From Candidatus Polarisedimenticolaceae bacterium (lineage in GTDB: Bacteria; Acidobacteriota; Polarisedimenticolia; Polarisedimenticolales; DASRJG01): a stretch of DNA of 64,000 bases. The position numbers and the translations under genes were made by a program. Positions within the stretch are counted from its first letter, which is position 1; the number at the start of each line of letters is the position of its first letter. The notes beneath the pieces were generated by a model, which made no database searches, was not told where the DNA came from, and saw only the letters and a list, made by a program, of their open reading frames with translations. Where the stretch lies: positions 1 to 64,000 of the forward strand of contig DASVAW010000129.1 of the NCBI GenBank assembly GCA_036376135.1. Reading direction: 5' to 3'. This document shows, one piece after another, positions 7,246 through 15,467 of the stretch.

Positions 7246-8936
7246 GCGTCCCCTCGATCCTTCGCGGCCTCGGCGTCTCCCCGGGCGTCGCGGTCGGACG
7301 GATCCTGCGCGTGGAGCGCAGCGGGCTCCCCGAGACCCCGCAGCCGATCCCGGCGAACGCGGTCGCGCTCGAGATCGAGCGCTTCGACGCCGCGCGTGCC
7401 GCGGCGCGCGCCGAGATCGCCCGCCTGCGCGAGCGGGTGGTGCAGACGCTCGGCGAGAGCTGCGCTTCGATGCTCGACGCGCAGCGCCTCATGCTCGACG
7501 ACCCCGGCCTCGTCCGCACGACCGTCCGGGGGATCGAGCGGGGCCCGTTCACCGCCGCCTGGGCGCTGCGCGAGGCCGTTGCCGGCATCGCGCGGAAGTT
7601 CGAAGCGATCGAGGACCTCCATTTCCGCGAGCGCGGCGGCGACCTCGAGGAGGTTCACCGCCGCCTCCAGCGCCTGCTCGCGGACCGGCCGGAGGAGCCC
7701 GACGCGGAAGGCGAGGGACCCACGATCGTGGTGGCGCGGGAGCTGGGCCCGTCCGACGCCGCGATGTTGTCGCGAAGCCACGTGACCGGAATCGTCGCCG
7801 ACCTCGGCGGGGTCACCTCGCACACCGCGATCCTCGCGCGGGCGCTCGGCATCCCCGCCGTCACGGGGGCTTCCGGCGCCTCGGCCCGCGCCCGCTCGGG
7901 GTCGCTCGCGGTCGTCGACGGGGACTCCGGCACCGTGACCTTCGACCCCGATCGCGAGGCGCTGCGGCGCGCGGAGCTCGGCCGCGAGGCGTGGATCTCG
8001 CGCGAGGCGCGGATCGCGGAAGGGCGCGACCTACCCGCCACGACGAAGGACGGGGTCGAGGTCATCCTGCGCGCGAACATCGAGTTCGCCGAGGAGCTCC
8101 CCGCGGTCCTGCGTTTCGGGGCGCGGGGGATCGGGCTCTACCGGTCGGAGTTCCTCTTTCTCGAGCGCGCGCCGGCGCTCCCGAGCGAGGACGAGCACTA
8201 CCGGACCTATCGCGAGATCTGCGAGAAGGTCGCCCCGCACCCGGCGGTGATCCGGACGCTCGACCTCGGCGGCGAGAAGTACTTCCACGAGGTCCTGCAC
8301 GGCGTCGAGTCGAACCCCTCGCTGGGGCTCCGGGCCATCCGGCTGTGCCTCCAGCGCCCCGAGATCCTCCGGCCGCAGCTGCGCGGCCTGGCGCGCGCCG
8401 CGGCGCACGGCGACGTGCGCCTGCTCATCCCCTTCGTGACGAGCGACGGGGAGGTGCGGGAGCTCCGCCGGATCCTCGCCGAGGAGGCGGCGGGCCTTCG
8501 CGGGGAGGGGAAACCGTTCCGTGCCGACCTCCCGGTGGGGGTGATGATCGAAACCCCCGCGGCGGCGCTCACCGCCGACCGCCTCGCCGGCGTCTCGGAC
8601 TTCCTCAGCCTCGGGACGAACGATCTGATCCAGTACGCCCTGGCGGTGGACCGCGGGAACTCCGCGGTCTCCTACCTGTACGATCCCCTGAACCTCGGGG
8701 TGTTGCGTATGATCCGCTCGGTCGTGGAGGCCGCCCGGCGGACGGGGCTGGGCGTCGCCGTCTGCGGCGAGATGGCGGCGGACCCCGCGACGGCGACGCT
8801 TCTCCTGGGGATGGGGCTCCGCGAACTGTCGATGCCCCCACGGGCGATCGGCGCCGTTCGCGACGCAATCCGCGCCGTGGACTCCCGGGCGGCCGAGACC
8901 ATCGCCGCGCAGGCGCTGGGGGAGCAGGGAGGATGA
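7242..8936 (+). CDS. ptsI: Phosphoenolpyruvate-protein phosphotransferase (enzyme I)
   Basis: This 564-residue protein autophosphorylates with PEP and passes phosphate to HPr. The active site is His194 in DLGGVTSHTAILAR. The C-terminal PEP-binding barrel includes GIGLYRSEFLFLER, the SLGTNDLIQYALAVDRGN segment, and the cysteine-containing AVCGEMAADP. Length is normal for enzyme I. The GTG start overlaps ptsH by four bases and its stop overlaps the next gene by four bases. Confidence 0.96.
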   Translation: MSVPSILRGLGVSPGVAVGRILRVERSGLPETPQPIPANAVALEIERFDAARAAARAEIARLRERVVQTLGESCASMLDAQRLMLDDPGLVRTTVRGIERGPFTAAWALREAVAGIARKFEAIEDLHFRERGGDLEEVHRRLQRLLADRPEEPDAEGEGPTIVVARELGPSDAAMLSRSHVTGIVADLGGVTSHTAILARALGIPAVTGASGASARARSGSLAVVDGDSGTVTFDPDREALRRAELGREAWISREARIAEGRDLPATTKDGVEVILRANIEFAEELPAVLRFGARGIGLYRSEFLFLERAPALPSEDEHYRTYREICEKVAPHPAVIRTLDLGGEKYFHEVLHGVESNPSLGLRAIRLCLQRPEILRPQLRGLARAAAHGDVRLLIPFVTSDGEVRELRRILAEEAAGLRGEGKPFRADLPVGVMIETPAAALTADRLAGVSDFLSLGTNDLIQYALAVDRGNSAVSYLYDPLNLGVLRMIRSVVEAARRTGLGVAVCGEMAADPATATLLLGMGLRELSMPPRAIGAVRDAIRAVDSRAAETIAAQALGEQGG

Positions 8937-9319
8937 GCGTGCAACGCGTGGACAAGCCTTGGGGTCACGAGATCCGCTTCGTGCGGACCGACCGGTACGC
9001 CGGGAAACTCCTGTTCATCAAGGCGGGGAGCCAGTTGAGCCTGCAGTACCACGAGCGGAAGGACGAGGCGTTCTACGTCCAGGAAGGGACCCTCGACCTC
9101 GTGCTCGGCAGGGGCGCCGACCAGCGCGTGGAGCGGCTCGGCCCGGGAGGGACCTGGCACATCACCCCGCACACCGTCCACCGCTTCCGGGCGGTGACCG
9201 ACTGCACCCTGTTCGAGGTCTCGACCCCGGAGCTCGAGGACGTGGTGCGGGTCGAGGACGACTACGGCCGGGAAGGGACGACGGACGGCCCCAATCCTCC
9301 TATACTCGGCAGGCCATGA
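8933..9319 (+). CDS. Cupin-domain protein, mannose-6-phosphate isomerase-like
   Basis: This 128-residue single cupin begins with KPWGHEI, a start typical of the C-terminal cupin of mannose-1-phosphate guanylyltransferase and of small phosphomannose isomerase-like proteins. The metal-binding histidines fit SLQYHERKDEAFYVQEG and ITPHTVHRF. It may bind or isomerise a sugar phosphate, but substrate and activity are not shown. It overlaps enzyme I by ATGA and the MerR gene by ATGA, so it belongs to the PTS operon. A link with EIIA-Man and sugar sensing is inference. Confidence 0.75.
   Translation: MSVQRVDKPWGHEIRFVRTDRYAGKLLFIKAGSQLSLQYHERKDEAFYVQEGTLDLVLGRGADQRVERLGPGGTWHITPHTVHRFRAVTDCTLFEVSTPELEDVVRVEDDYGREGTTDGPNPPILGRP
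9301..9306 (+). promoter_or_regulatory. -10 box upstream of the MerR-type regulator
   Basis: TATACT ends 9 bases before the MerR start codon, inside the cupin coding sequence. There is no Shine-Dalgarno sequence and no clear -35 box. If active, it would give a leaderless mRNA for the regulator alone. Confidence 0.4.
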
Positions 9320-10062
9320 GCGAAGCGATCCCGGACAAGCTCTTCTACAAGCTCAACGAGGTGTGCCAGTACACGGACACCCAGCCGTACGTCCTGCGGT
9401 TCTGGGAGAGCGAGTTCCCGCAGCTCGCCCCCGAGAAACACAAGAACGGCCAGCGGGTGTACCGCCGTCAGGACATCGACCTCATCCTCAAGATCAAGAA
9501 GCTGCTGTACGAGGACGAATACACGATCGCCGACGTCCGCAAACGCATCGAGGCCGAGCTCGCCGGCCTCCCCGTGCAGCCTCCCGAAAAACACGTCCAC
9601 GCGCCCGAGCCCCCGCCGCGCCCCGTCACCGCCGGCGATCGGATGCTCCCGCTCGAGTCGCTCCTCCCCGACGACGGGACTCCCGAGCCCGAACCTTCCT
9701 GGCCCGTCCCCGAGACACCGGAGCCGGCACGGGAATCTCCCGCGGAGCTGGCGACGCTGAAGGCCGCCCTCGATCGCGAGCACAAGGCCCGCCAGGAGGC
9801 GGAGCGCGCCCGCGACGCGGCGCTCGAGCGGGAGCGCGATGCGGTCCGGGAGGCGGGGCGGGAGCGTGAGGGGCGCCTGGCGGTCGAACGCGAGCGCGAC
9901 CTCGCGATTGCCAACGCGGCGTCCAACGCCCAGGAGGCCGAACGCGAGCGATCGCTCCGGGAAGCCGCCGAGCGCGCGCGCGACGCGGCGCTCTCCCGCA
10001 TCGACCTCGCGGCCTCCAGGATCCGCGGCGCGATGGAGCGGCTCGACACCCCGTCTTCTTGA
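9316..10062 (+). CDS. MerR-family transcriptional regulator with long coiled coil
   Basis: This 248-residue protein has an N-terminal winged HTH of MerR type at about residues 8-75 (YKLNEVCQYTDTQPYVLRFWE, with RVYRRQDIDLILKIKKLL). A proline-rich linker covers about 90-140. A highly charged coiled coil rich in Arg, Glu and Ala follows at about 150-235. The usual effector domain is replaced by the coiled coil. Similar short MerR proteins occur in Acidobacteriota and Deltaproteobacteria and often lie beside ihf or tRNA genes. It overlaps the cupin by four bases. Its target is unknown; a tRNA-Pro gene follows 108 bases downstream. Confidence 0.85.
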   Translation: MSEAIPDKLFYKLNEVCQYTDTQPYVLRFWESEFPQLAPEKHKNGQRVYRRQDIDLILKIKKLLYEDEYTIADVRKRIEAELAGLPVQPPEKHVHAPEPPPRPVTAGDRMLPLESLLPDDGTPEPEPSWPVPETPEPARESPAELATLKAALDREHKARQEAERARDAALERERDAVREAGREREGRLAVERERDLAIANAASNAQEAERERSLREAAERARDAALSRIDLAASRIRGAMERLDTPSS

Positions 10063-10135
10063 CGCCCCGCGAGGGGGTCGCCTACCATGCCGCCGCTTCC
10101 GACGGCATCTCCCGATGCGACCCTACGTGGGAAGT

Positions 10136-10153
10136 GCCCGTGCCCTCACGGGC
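10136..10153 (+). other. GC-rich hairpin between merR gene and tRNA-Pro
   Basis: GCCCGTG and CACGGGC form a perfect 7-bp stem with a CCCT loop. No T-run follows, so it is not a standard terminator. It could be a processing signal or weak terminator ahead of the tRNA. The rest of 10063-10170 shows no gene. Confidence 0.35.
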
Positions 10154-10170
10154 GTCGATCGTCCCGGGGT

Positions 10171-10247
10171 CGGGGCGTGGCGCAGCCTGGTAGCGCACTT
10201 GCTTGGGGTGCAAGTGGTCGCCCGTTCAAATCGGGTCGCCCCGACCA
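10171..10247 (+). tRNA. tRNA-Pro (anticodon GGG)
   Basis: This is a 77-base cloverleaf with acceptor stem CGGGGCG/CGCCCCG, discriminator A and an encoded CCA. The anticodon stem is CTTGC/GCAAG and the loop TTGGGGT puts the anticodon GGG at 10205-10207. The T-loop TTCAAAT and D-loop AGCCTGGTA are standard. It reads CCC and CCU proline codons. The second tRNA-Pro at 19002 shares most of its acceptor and D arms. Confidence 0.97.
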
Positions 10248-10457
10248 ACTAAGCCCCCCAGGAACCCGTACGAGGCGGCGGCGGATCGAAGCACCTCGGC
10301 TTCGAATTGTGTCGGGTCCCGGCCGCGGCGCGTCGGTACCTCTCTTATTGACCGGCAAGGTCGACGTTCGACGGGCGGGATGAAAGGGTGTCCGCACCTC
10401 GGGACTGCGTACGGCGCCTTGTTCCGCGCCGCGCCCTCCGGTCAGGAGGTTCGAGCC

Positions 10458-10952
10458 ATGAGGGTCGCACGGCTGTTCGGGCCGATCTTCGCCTTGGCCG
10501 TGGTCCTGGGCGCACGCGACGCAGCGGCGGAGCCGCCTCTCCAAGAGGCGTACCTGTGGGAAGGGCAGGACGATGTCCTCTGGGATTGTGGCGACTTCGA
10601 CATCCTCGACACGTGGAGCATGGAAGGAATCACGACGTACTACTGGAACAAGGACGGAACCCTCGATCGCTACCGGTCCCACGGCGACGCGATCGACCTG
10701 ATGAAGAACTCCGTGACGGGAAAGACGGTGCTCGGCCGAACCGAGGGGTACAACTTCTTCGAAGACGTCGAGGGTGAGCCGGGCGTATGGAAACACGCCG
10801 GGCTCATGTATCACGTCGTCGTTCCGGGCGTCGGCACCGTGCTCATCGACACCGGGATCTTCTACATGGTCGATGGAGAGGTCACCTACATCAAGGGCAA
10901 CCACGAGGGGATCGCGGGCGACTACGACCAACTCTGCGCCGCGCTGCGGTAG
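10458..10952 (+). CDS. Small secreted protein of unknown function
   Basis: This 164-residue protein has a clear signal peptide, with cleavage likely after residue 24 or so (VVLGARDAAA then EPPLQ). AGGAGG lies 7 bases before the ATG, which fixes the start. The mature part is acidic and rich in Tyr, Trp and Asp, with no cysteine pairs beyond two singles. I recognise no domain. The 210 bases between the tRNA and this start contain only a short GAAGC/GCTTC hairpin. It stands alone on the plus strand, facing the convergent YtxH gene. Confidence 0.7.
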   Translation: MRVARLFGPIFALAVVLGARDAAAEPPLQEAYLWEGQDDVLWDCGDFDILDTWSMEGITTYYWNKDGTLDRYRSHGDAIDLMKNSVTGKTVLGRTEGYNFFEDVEGEPGVWKHAGLMYHVVVPGVGTVLIDTGIFYMVDGEVTYIKGNHEGIAGDYDQLCAALR

Positions 10953-11074
10953 CGCCGACGTGCCTTGCGGGCCGGGATGCCCGTGGACTGCCGGTCGCCG
11001 CCGCGGAGGAGTCGCTCCGCGCGGGACTCCGGCCCAGCGACCGGAGTCCCGCCGCGACTGCCCCTTGCGTCACT

Positions 11075-11368
11075 TCATCGATTCAGGATCGTGGAGGCCG
11101 GACCGTTGGGCAGGGGGCGGTTGACGACCTTTGCGGTGTCTTCGGCGGCTCCACCGATCTCCCGCGCGGCACGTCGGGCCGCGTCCTTGCCCTGCTCGAG
11201 CGTGCTGAGGGTGGTGTCCTTCATCCGCCGGCCCCTCTCCGCCAGCCACTCCCGCGTCTCCTTGCCCGCGCGAGGCGCGTACAGGAGGGCGACCCCCGCA
11301 CCGACTCCCGCGCCGATGAGTGCGGCCCAGAACATCCCCTTCCCGCTGCCATGCTGGATCTCTCGCAT
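11075..11368 (-). CDS. YtxH-domain small membrane protein
   Basis: This 97-residue protein begins MREIQHGSGKG and has one hydrophobic segment at about residues 11-29 (MFWAALIGAGVGAGVALLYAP). A charged amphipathic helix rich in Lys, Arg and Glu follows. The LLYAPRAGKETREW motif is the YtxH signature. Such proteins are often stress-linked, but the molecular role is unknown. The start at 11368 is preferred over a longer upstream frame because the upstream part is low-complexity and GAGG precedes this ATG. It has no operon partner. Confidence 0.75.
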   Translation of the reverse strand: MREIQHGSGKGMFWAALIGAGVGAGVALLYAPRAGKETREWLAERGRRMKDTTLSTLEQGKDAARRAAREIGGAAEDTAKVVNRPLPNGPASTILNR

Positions 11369-11688
11369 TGCGTCCTCGCCTTCTATGGGTGAATTGAACC
11401 GAGGCCATGATCGAGGCCAATGCGCGAGACGACCATCCGGTGTTCGCCCCACGGGAACGCGCCGCCGCGACTACTTCACCTCGACGATCGCGTGCGCGTG
11501 CGCTTTCGTTCCGACGCGCACGAGGAAGCCGCCGGAATCGTCGAAGACGAGACTTCCCTTCGGCGCACGGCACCTTGGTGGTGTTCTCGTTCGCGCGGCG
11601 GCAGGCGGGCGGAACGGCCACACGGCGTGCGTCGTGCGGTCGAGCGCCCTCTACGGAGCGCTGGGCCGCCGAAACCACGCTTGGGCGT
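11369..11688. other. 320-base intergenic region, with possible gene remnant
   Basis: No complete gene is supported here. On the minus strand, bases 11471-11560 encode a peptide ending VRVGTKAHAHAIVEVK then stop, which looks like a natural protein C-terminus. Upstream of it the frame turns into Arg/Pro-rich sequence with no credible start or ribosome binding site (nearest GTG at 11623). It could be a decayed gene. No promoter or repeat is obvious. Confidence 0.3.
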
Positions 11689-13377
11689 ATGGTGTCGCCC
11701 GTGAATCCGTCTTCCCGAGCCGGCGCCGTGCCCCTCGCGCTCCCGCGTTCCCGCCCGGCGCTCGCGTCCGGGCTCCTCCTCACCGCCTTGACGCTCGGGG
11801 TCTTCCTTCCGTTCCTCGGCAAGGCGGTGCACATCGACGATCCGCTCTTCGTCTGGACCGCCCGGCAGATCCTGTCGGACCCGACCGACTTCTACGGGTT
11901 CACCCTCAACTGGCAAGGGGTGGAAGAGCCGATGTCCGAGGTGACCCAGAATCCTCCGCTCGCGGCGTATTACCTCGCCCTCGTCGGGTGGCTTTTCGGA
12001 TGGAGCGAGCGCGCGATGCACGCGGGGTTCCTGCTCCCGGCGCTGCTCGCGGTGCTCGGCACGTACCGATTGGCGCACGTCCTCGGCACGGACTCGATGC
12101 GGTCGGCGATCGCGACGTTGGCGGCACCGGTGTTCGTGGTCTCCGGCACGAGCCTCATGGGCGACATGATGCTGCTCGCCTCGTGGGTGTGGGCGATCGC
12201 CCTCTGGATCGAGGGGCTTCGGCTCGGAAACGCGACGCGACTCGGGTTCGCCGCGCTCCTCGTCGCGGCGGCCGCGCTGACCAAGTATTTCGGGATCTCG
12301 CTCGTGCCGCTGCTGTTCGTGGTCTCGTGGATGGAAACCGGACGCCTCGGCCGGTGGACGGCGATCCTCCTCCTTCCGGTCGCCGCCCTCGTGGGGTATC
12401 AGGCCCTGACCGAATCGCTGTACGGCACCGGACTGCTCGGGAACGCCGCCGCGTATGCGTCCGATTTCCGGGTCGGCGGCGGACTGCTCTCCAAGGCGAT
12501 CACGGGGCTCGCGTTCAGTGGGGGCTGCATCGTCCTCCTCCTGACCGCGGCGCCGCTGCTCTGGGGAAAACGAGCGCTCCTCTTCGGCATTCCCGCGGCC
12601 GGGGTCGTCGGGGCGATCGTCGTGGCGATGCGGCAGGTGGGGGAGTTCCACGTCACCCGACCCCAGGGGATCGCCTGGTCGTTCGTCGCGCAGGTGTCGC
12701 TGCTCGTCGTCGCGGGAACGGGGCTGCTCGTCCTGGCGGTCGCGGACTGGAGGCGGCGACGCTCCGCCGACTCGGTGCTGCTCCTCCTCTGGGTCGGCGG
12801 GACGCTCGCCTTCACGTGCCTCGTCAACTGGACGGTCAGTGCGCGCAACCTGCTGCCGCTGGTTCCCGCGGCCTCCCTGCTCGTGGTGCGGCGGCTCGAG
12901 TCGAGCGGGCACGTTCGCGATCGAGCCGGACGCGCACGCGTGACGCTCGCGGTGGGGGCGTCGCTCGCGGTGGCGCTGCTCGTCGCGTGGGCGGATTACG
13001 CCTTGGCGGGTTCCGCGCGGACCGCCGCACGATCGCTGGTCCGGGAGCCGAACGGGACCTCGAACGCCTTTGCATTCCAGGGGCACTGGGGCTTCCAGTA
13101 CTACATGCAGGAGCTCGGTGCCCGTCCGCTCGACCGGGACGAGCCGCGTTACCACGCGGACGAGGCGGTCGTCGTTCCGGTGGGGAACAGCTACCTCTTC
13201 CCCGTTCCGGCGGAGCGTCGCGTCTCGCGGGTCGTGCACGCGTTCCGGACCCTTCCGGGGTTGACCACGATGAGCGCGCGCCTGGGGGCGGGTTTCTATT
13301 CGGACGGTTGGGGGCCCCTGCCGTTCGCCTTCGGCCGCATTCCCGCCGAGGAGTACGTGGTCTACCGGATGCGGTGA
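11689..13377 (+). CDS. GT-C fold membrane glycosyltransferase (ArnT/PMT-like)
   Basis: This roughly 560-residue protein has about ten hydrophobic segments. The first periplasmic loop contains KAVHIDDPLFVWTARQIL, the acidic Asp-Asp motif expected in GT-C enzymes that use polyprenyl-phosphate sugars. WTVSARNLLPLVPAASLL is also typical of the family. The soluble C-terminal part (about 450-560) is periplasmic. It probably transfers a sugar from a lipid carrier to an envelope acceptor; donor and acceptor are unknown. The start is uncertain: ATG 11689, GTG 11692 and GTG 11701 are all in frame without a strong ribosome site. Its 3' end overlaps the convergent methyltransferase by 16 bases. Confidence 0.8.
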   Translation: MVSPVNPSSRAGAVPLALPRSRPALASGLLLTALTLGVFLPFLGKAVHIDDPLFVWTARQILSDPTDFYGFTLNWQGVEEPMSEVTQNPPLAAYYLALVGWLFGWSERAMHAGFLLPALLAVLGTYRLAHVLGTDSMRSAIATLAAPVFVVSGTSLMGDMMLLASWVWAIALWIEGLRLGNATRLGFAALLVAAAALTKYFGISLVPLLFVVSWMETGRLGRWTAILLLPVAALVGYQALTESLYGTGLLGNAAAYASDFRVGGGLLSKAITGLAFSGGCIVLLLTAAPLLWGKRALLFGIPAAGVVGAIVVAMRQVGEFHVTRPQGIAWSFVAQVSLLVVAGTGLLVLAVADWRRRRSADSVLLLLWVGGTLAFTCLVNWTVSARNLLPLVPAASLLVVRRLESSGHVRDRAGRARVTLAVGASLAVALLVAWADYALAGSARTAARSLVREPNGTSNAFAFQGHWGFQYYMQELGARPLDRDEPRYHADEAVVVPVGNSYLFPVPAERRVSRVVHAFRTLPGLTTMSARLGAGFYSDGWGPLPFAFGRIPAEEYVVYRMR

Positions 13378-14210
13378 CGGGACCCGGCCCCCGCGGGAAC
13401 CCTTCCTGCCACGATCGGCACGAACCACACACCGTAACCGTCCGCGTCGCGAATCGTCGCGAGCATGTCCTCGAAGTGCGCGAGGAACTCCTCCCGCGTG
13501 ACCGTCGTGTGCGTGGAGACCGAGTCGGCATAACCGTCGCGCCACGATTCCCAGATCCTCGCGAAGGTCTCGCGGGGCACGCGCACCGTATCGACGATCG
13601 CGTAGTCGACGCGGATCTCCTCGAGTCCCAGCGCGCGCAGCATCCGGTACGCCTTGCGGCCGACGTGCAGGTCGGTGCCGAGCGCGCGGCCGAACTCGAC
13701 GGGACCCGTTCCCCAGAAGGCGTCGGCGTCCCGGTTCCGCGGCTCGAAGTGGATCATCCCGTAGTCCTCGGCGATCACGTGAAGCCACCCGCCGGAACGG
13801 GTGACGCGCTCGAGCTCGGCGAGGACCTCCTCCGGGTGCGGGATCGCCTGGAGAACGTGGCGGCAGACGACGAGGTCGAACGACGCGTCGGGAAGGCCGA
13901 GGTCGTAGACGCTGCGGTTCTCGTAGGTCGCGCGCGCGCCGAGAGGCGCACTCTCGCGGCGCGCGAGGTCGAGGTGCTCCTCGATGATGTCGACCCCGAG
14001 GACGGTCGCCGCAGGGTACGCCGAGGCCAGGCGCCGCGTGATCTCGCCGGTTCCGCACCCCGCATCGAGAATGCGGGCGTGGTCGGGGAGTCCGTAGCGG
14101 CGCAGCAGCACGGACTCCTGCGGCCAGATCGCCTCGGCCTGGGCGGCCAGGGTCCGTACCATCGACTCGTCGGCCATCTCCCGGGCCTGCGGGTTCAGCG
14201 GGTCGTCCAT
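13362..14210 (-). CDS. Class I SAM-dependent methyltransferase
   Basis: This 282-residue protein has motif I at residues 47-55 (ILDAGCGTG), then motif II-like VLGVDIIEEHLDLARR and the motif IV-like SFDLVVCRHVLQAIPHPEEVL. This is the standard small-molecule methyltransferase core of the UbiE/COQ5 or type 11 class. The C-terminal hundred residues are aromatic-rich and may shape the substrate pocket. Substrate is not predictable. It is convergent with the glycosyltransferase and lies 39 bases downstream of the oxidase subunit III gene on the same strand. Confidence 0.85.
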   Translation of the reverse strand: MDDPLNPQAREMADESMVRTLAAQAEAIWPQESVLLRRYGLPDHARILDAGCGTGEITRRLASAYPAATVLGVDIIEEHLDLARRESAPLGARATYENRSVYDLGLPDASFDLVVCRHVLQAIPHPEEVLAELERVTRSGGWLHVIAEDYGMIHFEPRNRDADAFWGTGPVEFGRALGTDLHVGRKAYRMLRALGLEEIRVDYAIVDTVRVPRETFARIWESWRDGYADSVSTHTTVTREEFLAHFEDMLATIRDADGYGVWFVPIVAGRVPAGAGSRHRIR

Positions 14211-14249
14211 CCCCGGATTGTCCCACCGAACTCCCGGGGCGAAGCCGCC

Positions 14250-14843
14250 CTACCGCACGAGGCTGAACGTCGCGAACATCGCGAGCCAGATCCCCGCGAG
14301 GAAGTGCCAATAGAGCGAGACGTTCGCCAAGCGCTCCATTCCCGGCCCGTCTTCGCGCAGGAACGACGCGTGCCTCGCCAGCGAGGTCATGGGGAGAAGT
14401 CCGCCGGCCGCGTGCAGCAGGTGGAGTCCGACCAGGAACAGGACGAGGAAGTAGACGACCGACCGCTCGCCGCCCGCGGGGCGATAACGCTCCACGAGCA
14501 GGACGAGGCCGGGAACCTGCAGCGCCACGAAGGCCCAGCCGAGGCCGGCTGCGAGGCGGAACGCCCGGCGCGCCTGGAAGGGGAGGAGCATCCGCGCCCA
14601 CTGCATCGCCTGGAACGCGACGGCGCTGCTGACGAACAGGACGAAGGTGCTGACCCACAACCACGCCGGGAGCGAGGGGAGCGCGCCGTGCATCGCGTCC
14701 TTCACCAGGTGGCTTCCCGCCCCCGTGCGCGCGATCACGTAGAGGACCAGACCCGCACCGAACGTGACGGTGAGGGCCCCGAGGAGTACCGCGACGCCCA
14801 ACCGGGCGACCGATGCGGGGCGGGGGAGGGTCGACGTCGACAT
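14250..14843 (-). CDS. Heme-copper oxidase subunit III-like protein
   Basis: This 197-residue protein has five hydrophobic segments. It ends with SLYWHFLAGIWLAMFATF, which corresponds to the YWHFVDVVW ending of cytochrome c oxidase subunit III. FLVGLHLLHAAGGL matches another conserved helix. A strong AAAGGAGG site lies 6 bases before the ATG. Subunit III normally accompanies subunits I and II, but none is present here, so this is an orphan copy. It may serve an oxidase or nitric oxide reductase encoded elsewhere. Confidence 0.8.
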   Translation of the reverse strand: MSTSTLPRPASVARLGVAVLLGALTVTFGAGLVLYVIARTGAGSHLVKDAMHGALPSLPAWLWVSTFVLFVSSAVAFQAMQWARMLLPFQARRAFRLAAGLGWAFVALQVPGLVLLVERYRPAGGERSVVYFLVLFLVGLHLLHAAGGLLPMTSLARHASFLREDGPGMERLANVSLYWHFLAGIWLAMFATFSLVR

Positions 14844-14948
14844 GGCCGCCTCCTTTCTCGTCTCCCGCACGTTACGCCTTTCGCGGCGCGGCGAGGCTTG
14901 TGGCGGGTCAAGCGGCGGCGGCGCTAGGCTTCGCGCAAGGAGGAAACC

Positions 14949-15416
14949 ATGGTCGCTCCACGCCTGAAGGACTTCCTGGACTCCCACCACGTCAAATACG
15001 TGGTGTGCCAACACTCCCCGGCGTTCACCGCGCAGGAGGTCGCCGCCTCCGCGCACGTGAAGGGGAAGGATTTCGCGAAAACGGTCGTTCTCAAGATCGA
15101 GGGAAAACTGGCCCTCGCCGTCCTTCCGGCGAGCCAGCGCGTGGCCTTCGATGCGCTTCGGGAAACGGTCGGGACCGACAAGGTCGAGCTCGCGACCGAG
15201 GCCGAGTTCAAGGCGGCGTTCCCCGGGTGCGAGCTGGGCGCGATGCCCCCGTTCGGAAACCTCTTCGGGATGGAGACCTACGTGTCCGCGCGCCTGGCCA
15301 AGGACGAGGAGATCGCCTTCAACGCCGGCACGCACACCGAGGTGCTCCGGATGAAGTACGCCGACTTCGAGAGGCTCGTGACGCCGAAGGTGACGTCGAT
15401 CACCTGGCCGCAGTAG
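14949..15416 (+). CDS. YbaK/ProX-type aminoacyl-tRNA deacylase
   Basis: This 155-residue single-domain protein matches the YbaK/EbsC family, which hydrolyses mischarged tRNAs such as Cys- or Ala-tRNA-Pro. Shared features are AQEVAASAHVKGKDFAKTVVLK, with the conserved Lys, and GAMPPFGNLFGMETYV. A good AGGAGG site sits 5 bases before the ATG. It acts in trans in the cytoplasm. Which mischarged tRNA it clears cannot be read from sequence. A second proofreading enzyme (Dtd) is encoded at 27.7 kb. Confidence 0.85.
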   Translation: MVAPRLKDFLDSHHVKYVVCQHSPAFTAQEVAASAHVKGKDFAKTVVLKIEGKLALAVLPASQRVAFDALRETVGTDKVELATEAEFKAAFPGCELGAMPPFGNLFGMETYVSARLAKDEEIAFNAGTHTEVLRMKYADFERLVTPKVTSITWPQ

Positions 15417-15425
15417 GCGGCGACG

Positions 15426-15458
15426 ACGGCGGCCCGAACCCTCGGCCCGGGCCGCCGT
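15426..15458. terminator. Bidirectional hairpin between ybaK-like gene and asnA
   Basis: ACGGCGGCCC (15426-15435) and GGGCCGCCGT (15449-15458) form a perfect 10-bp stem with a 13-base loop. It lies just after the plus-strand stop and just before the end of convergent asnA. No U-run follows, so termination strength is uncertain. Confidence 0.55.
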
Positions 15459-15467
15459 GCCTTGCCC

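Noticed and set aside
10248-10457. Riboswitch or small RNA between tRNA-Pro and the secreted protein gene
   Set aside because: Only a short GAAGC/GCTTC hairpin is visible. No conserved riboswitch core or T-run was found.
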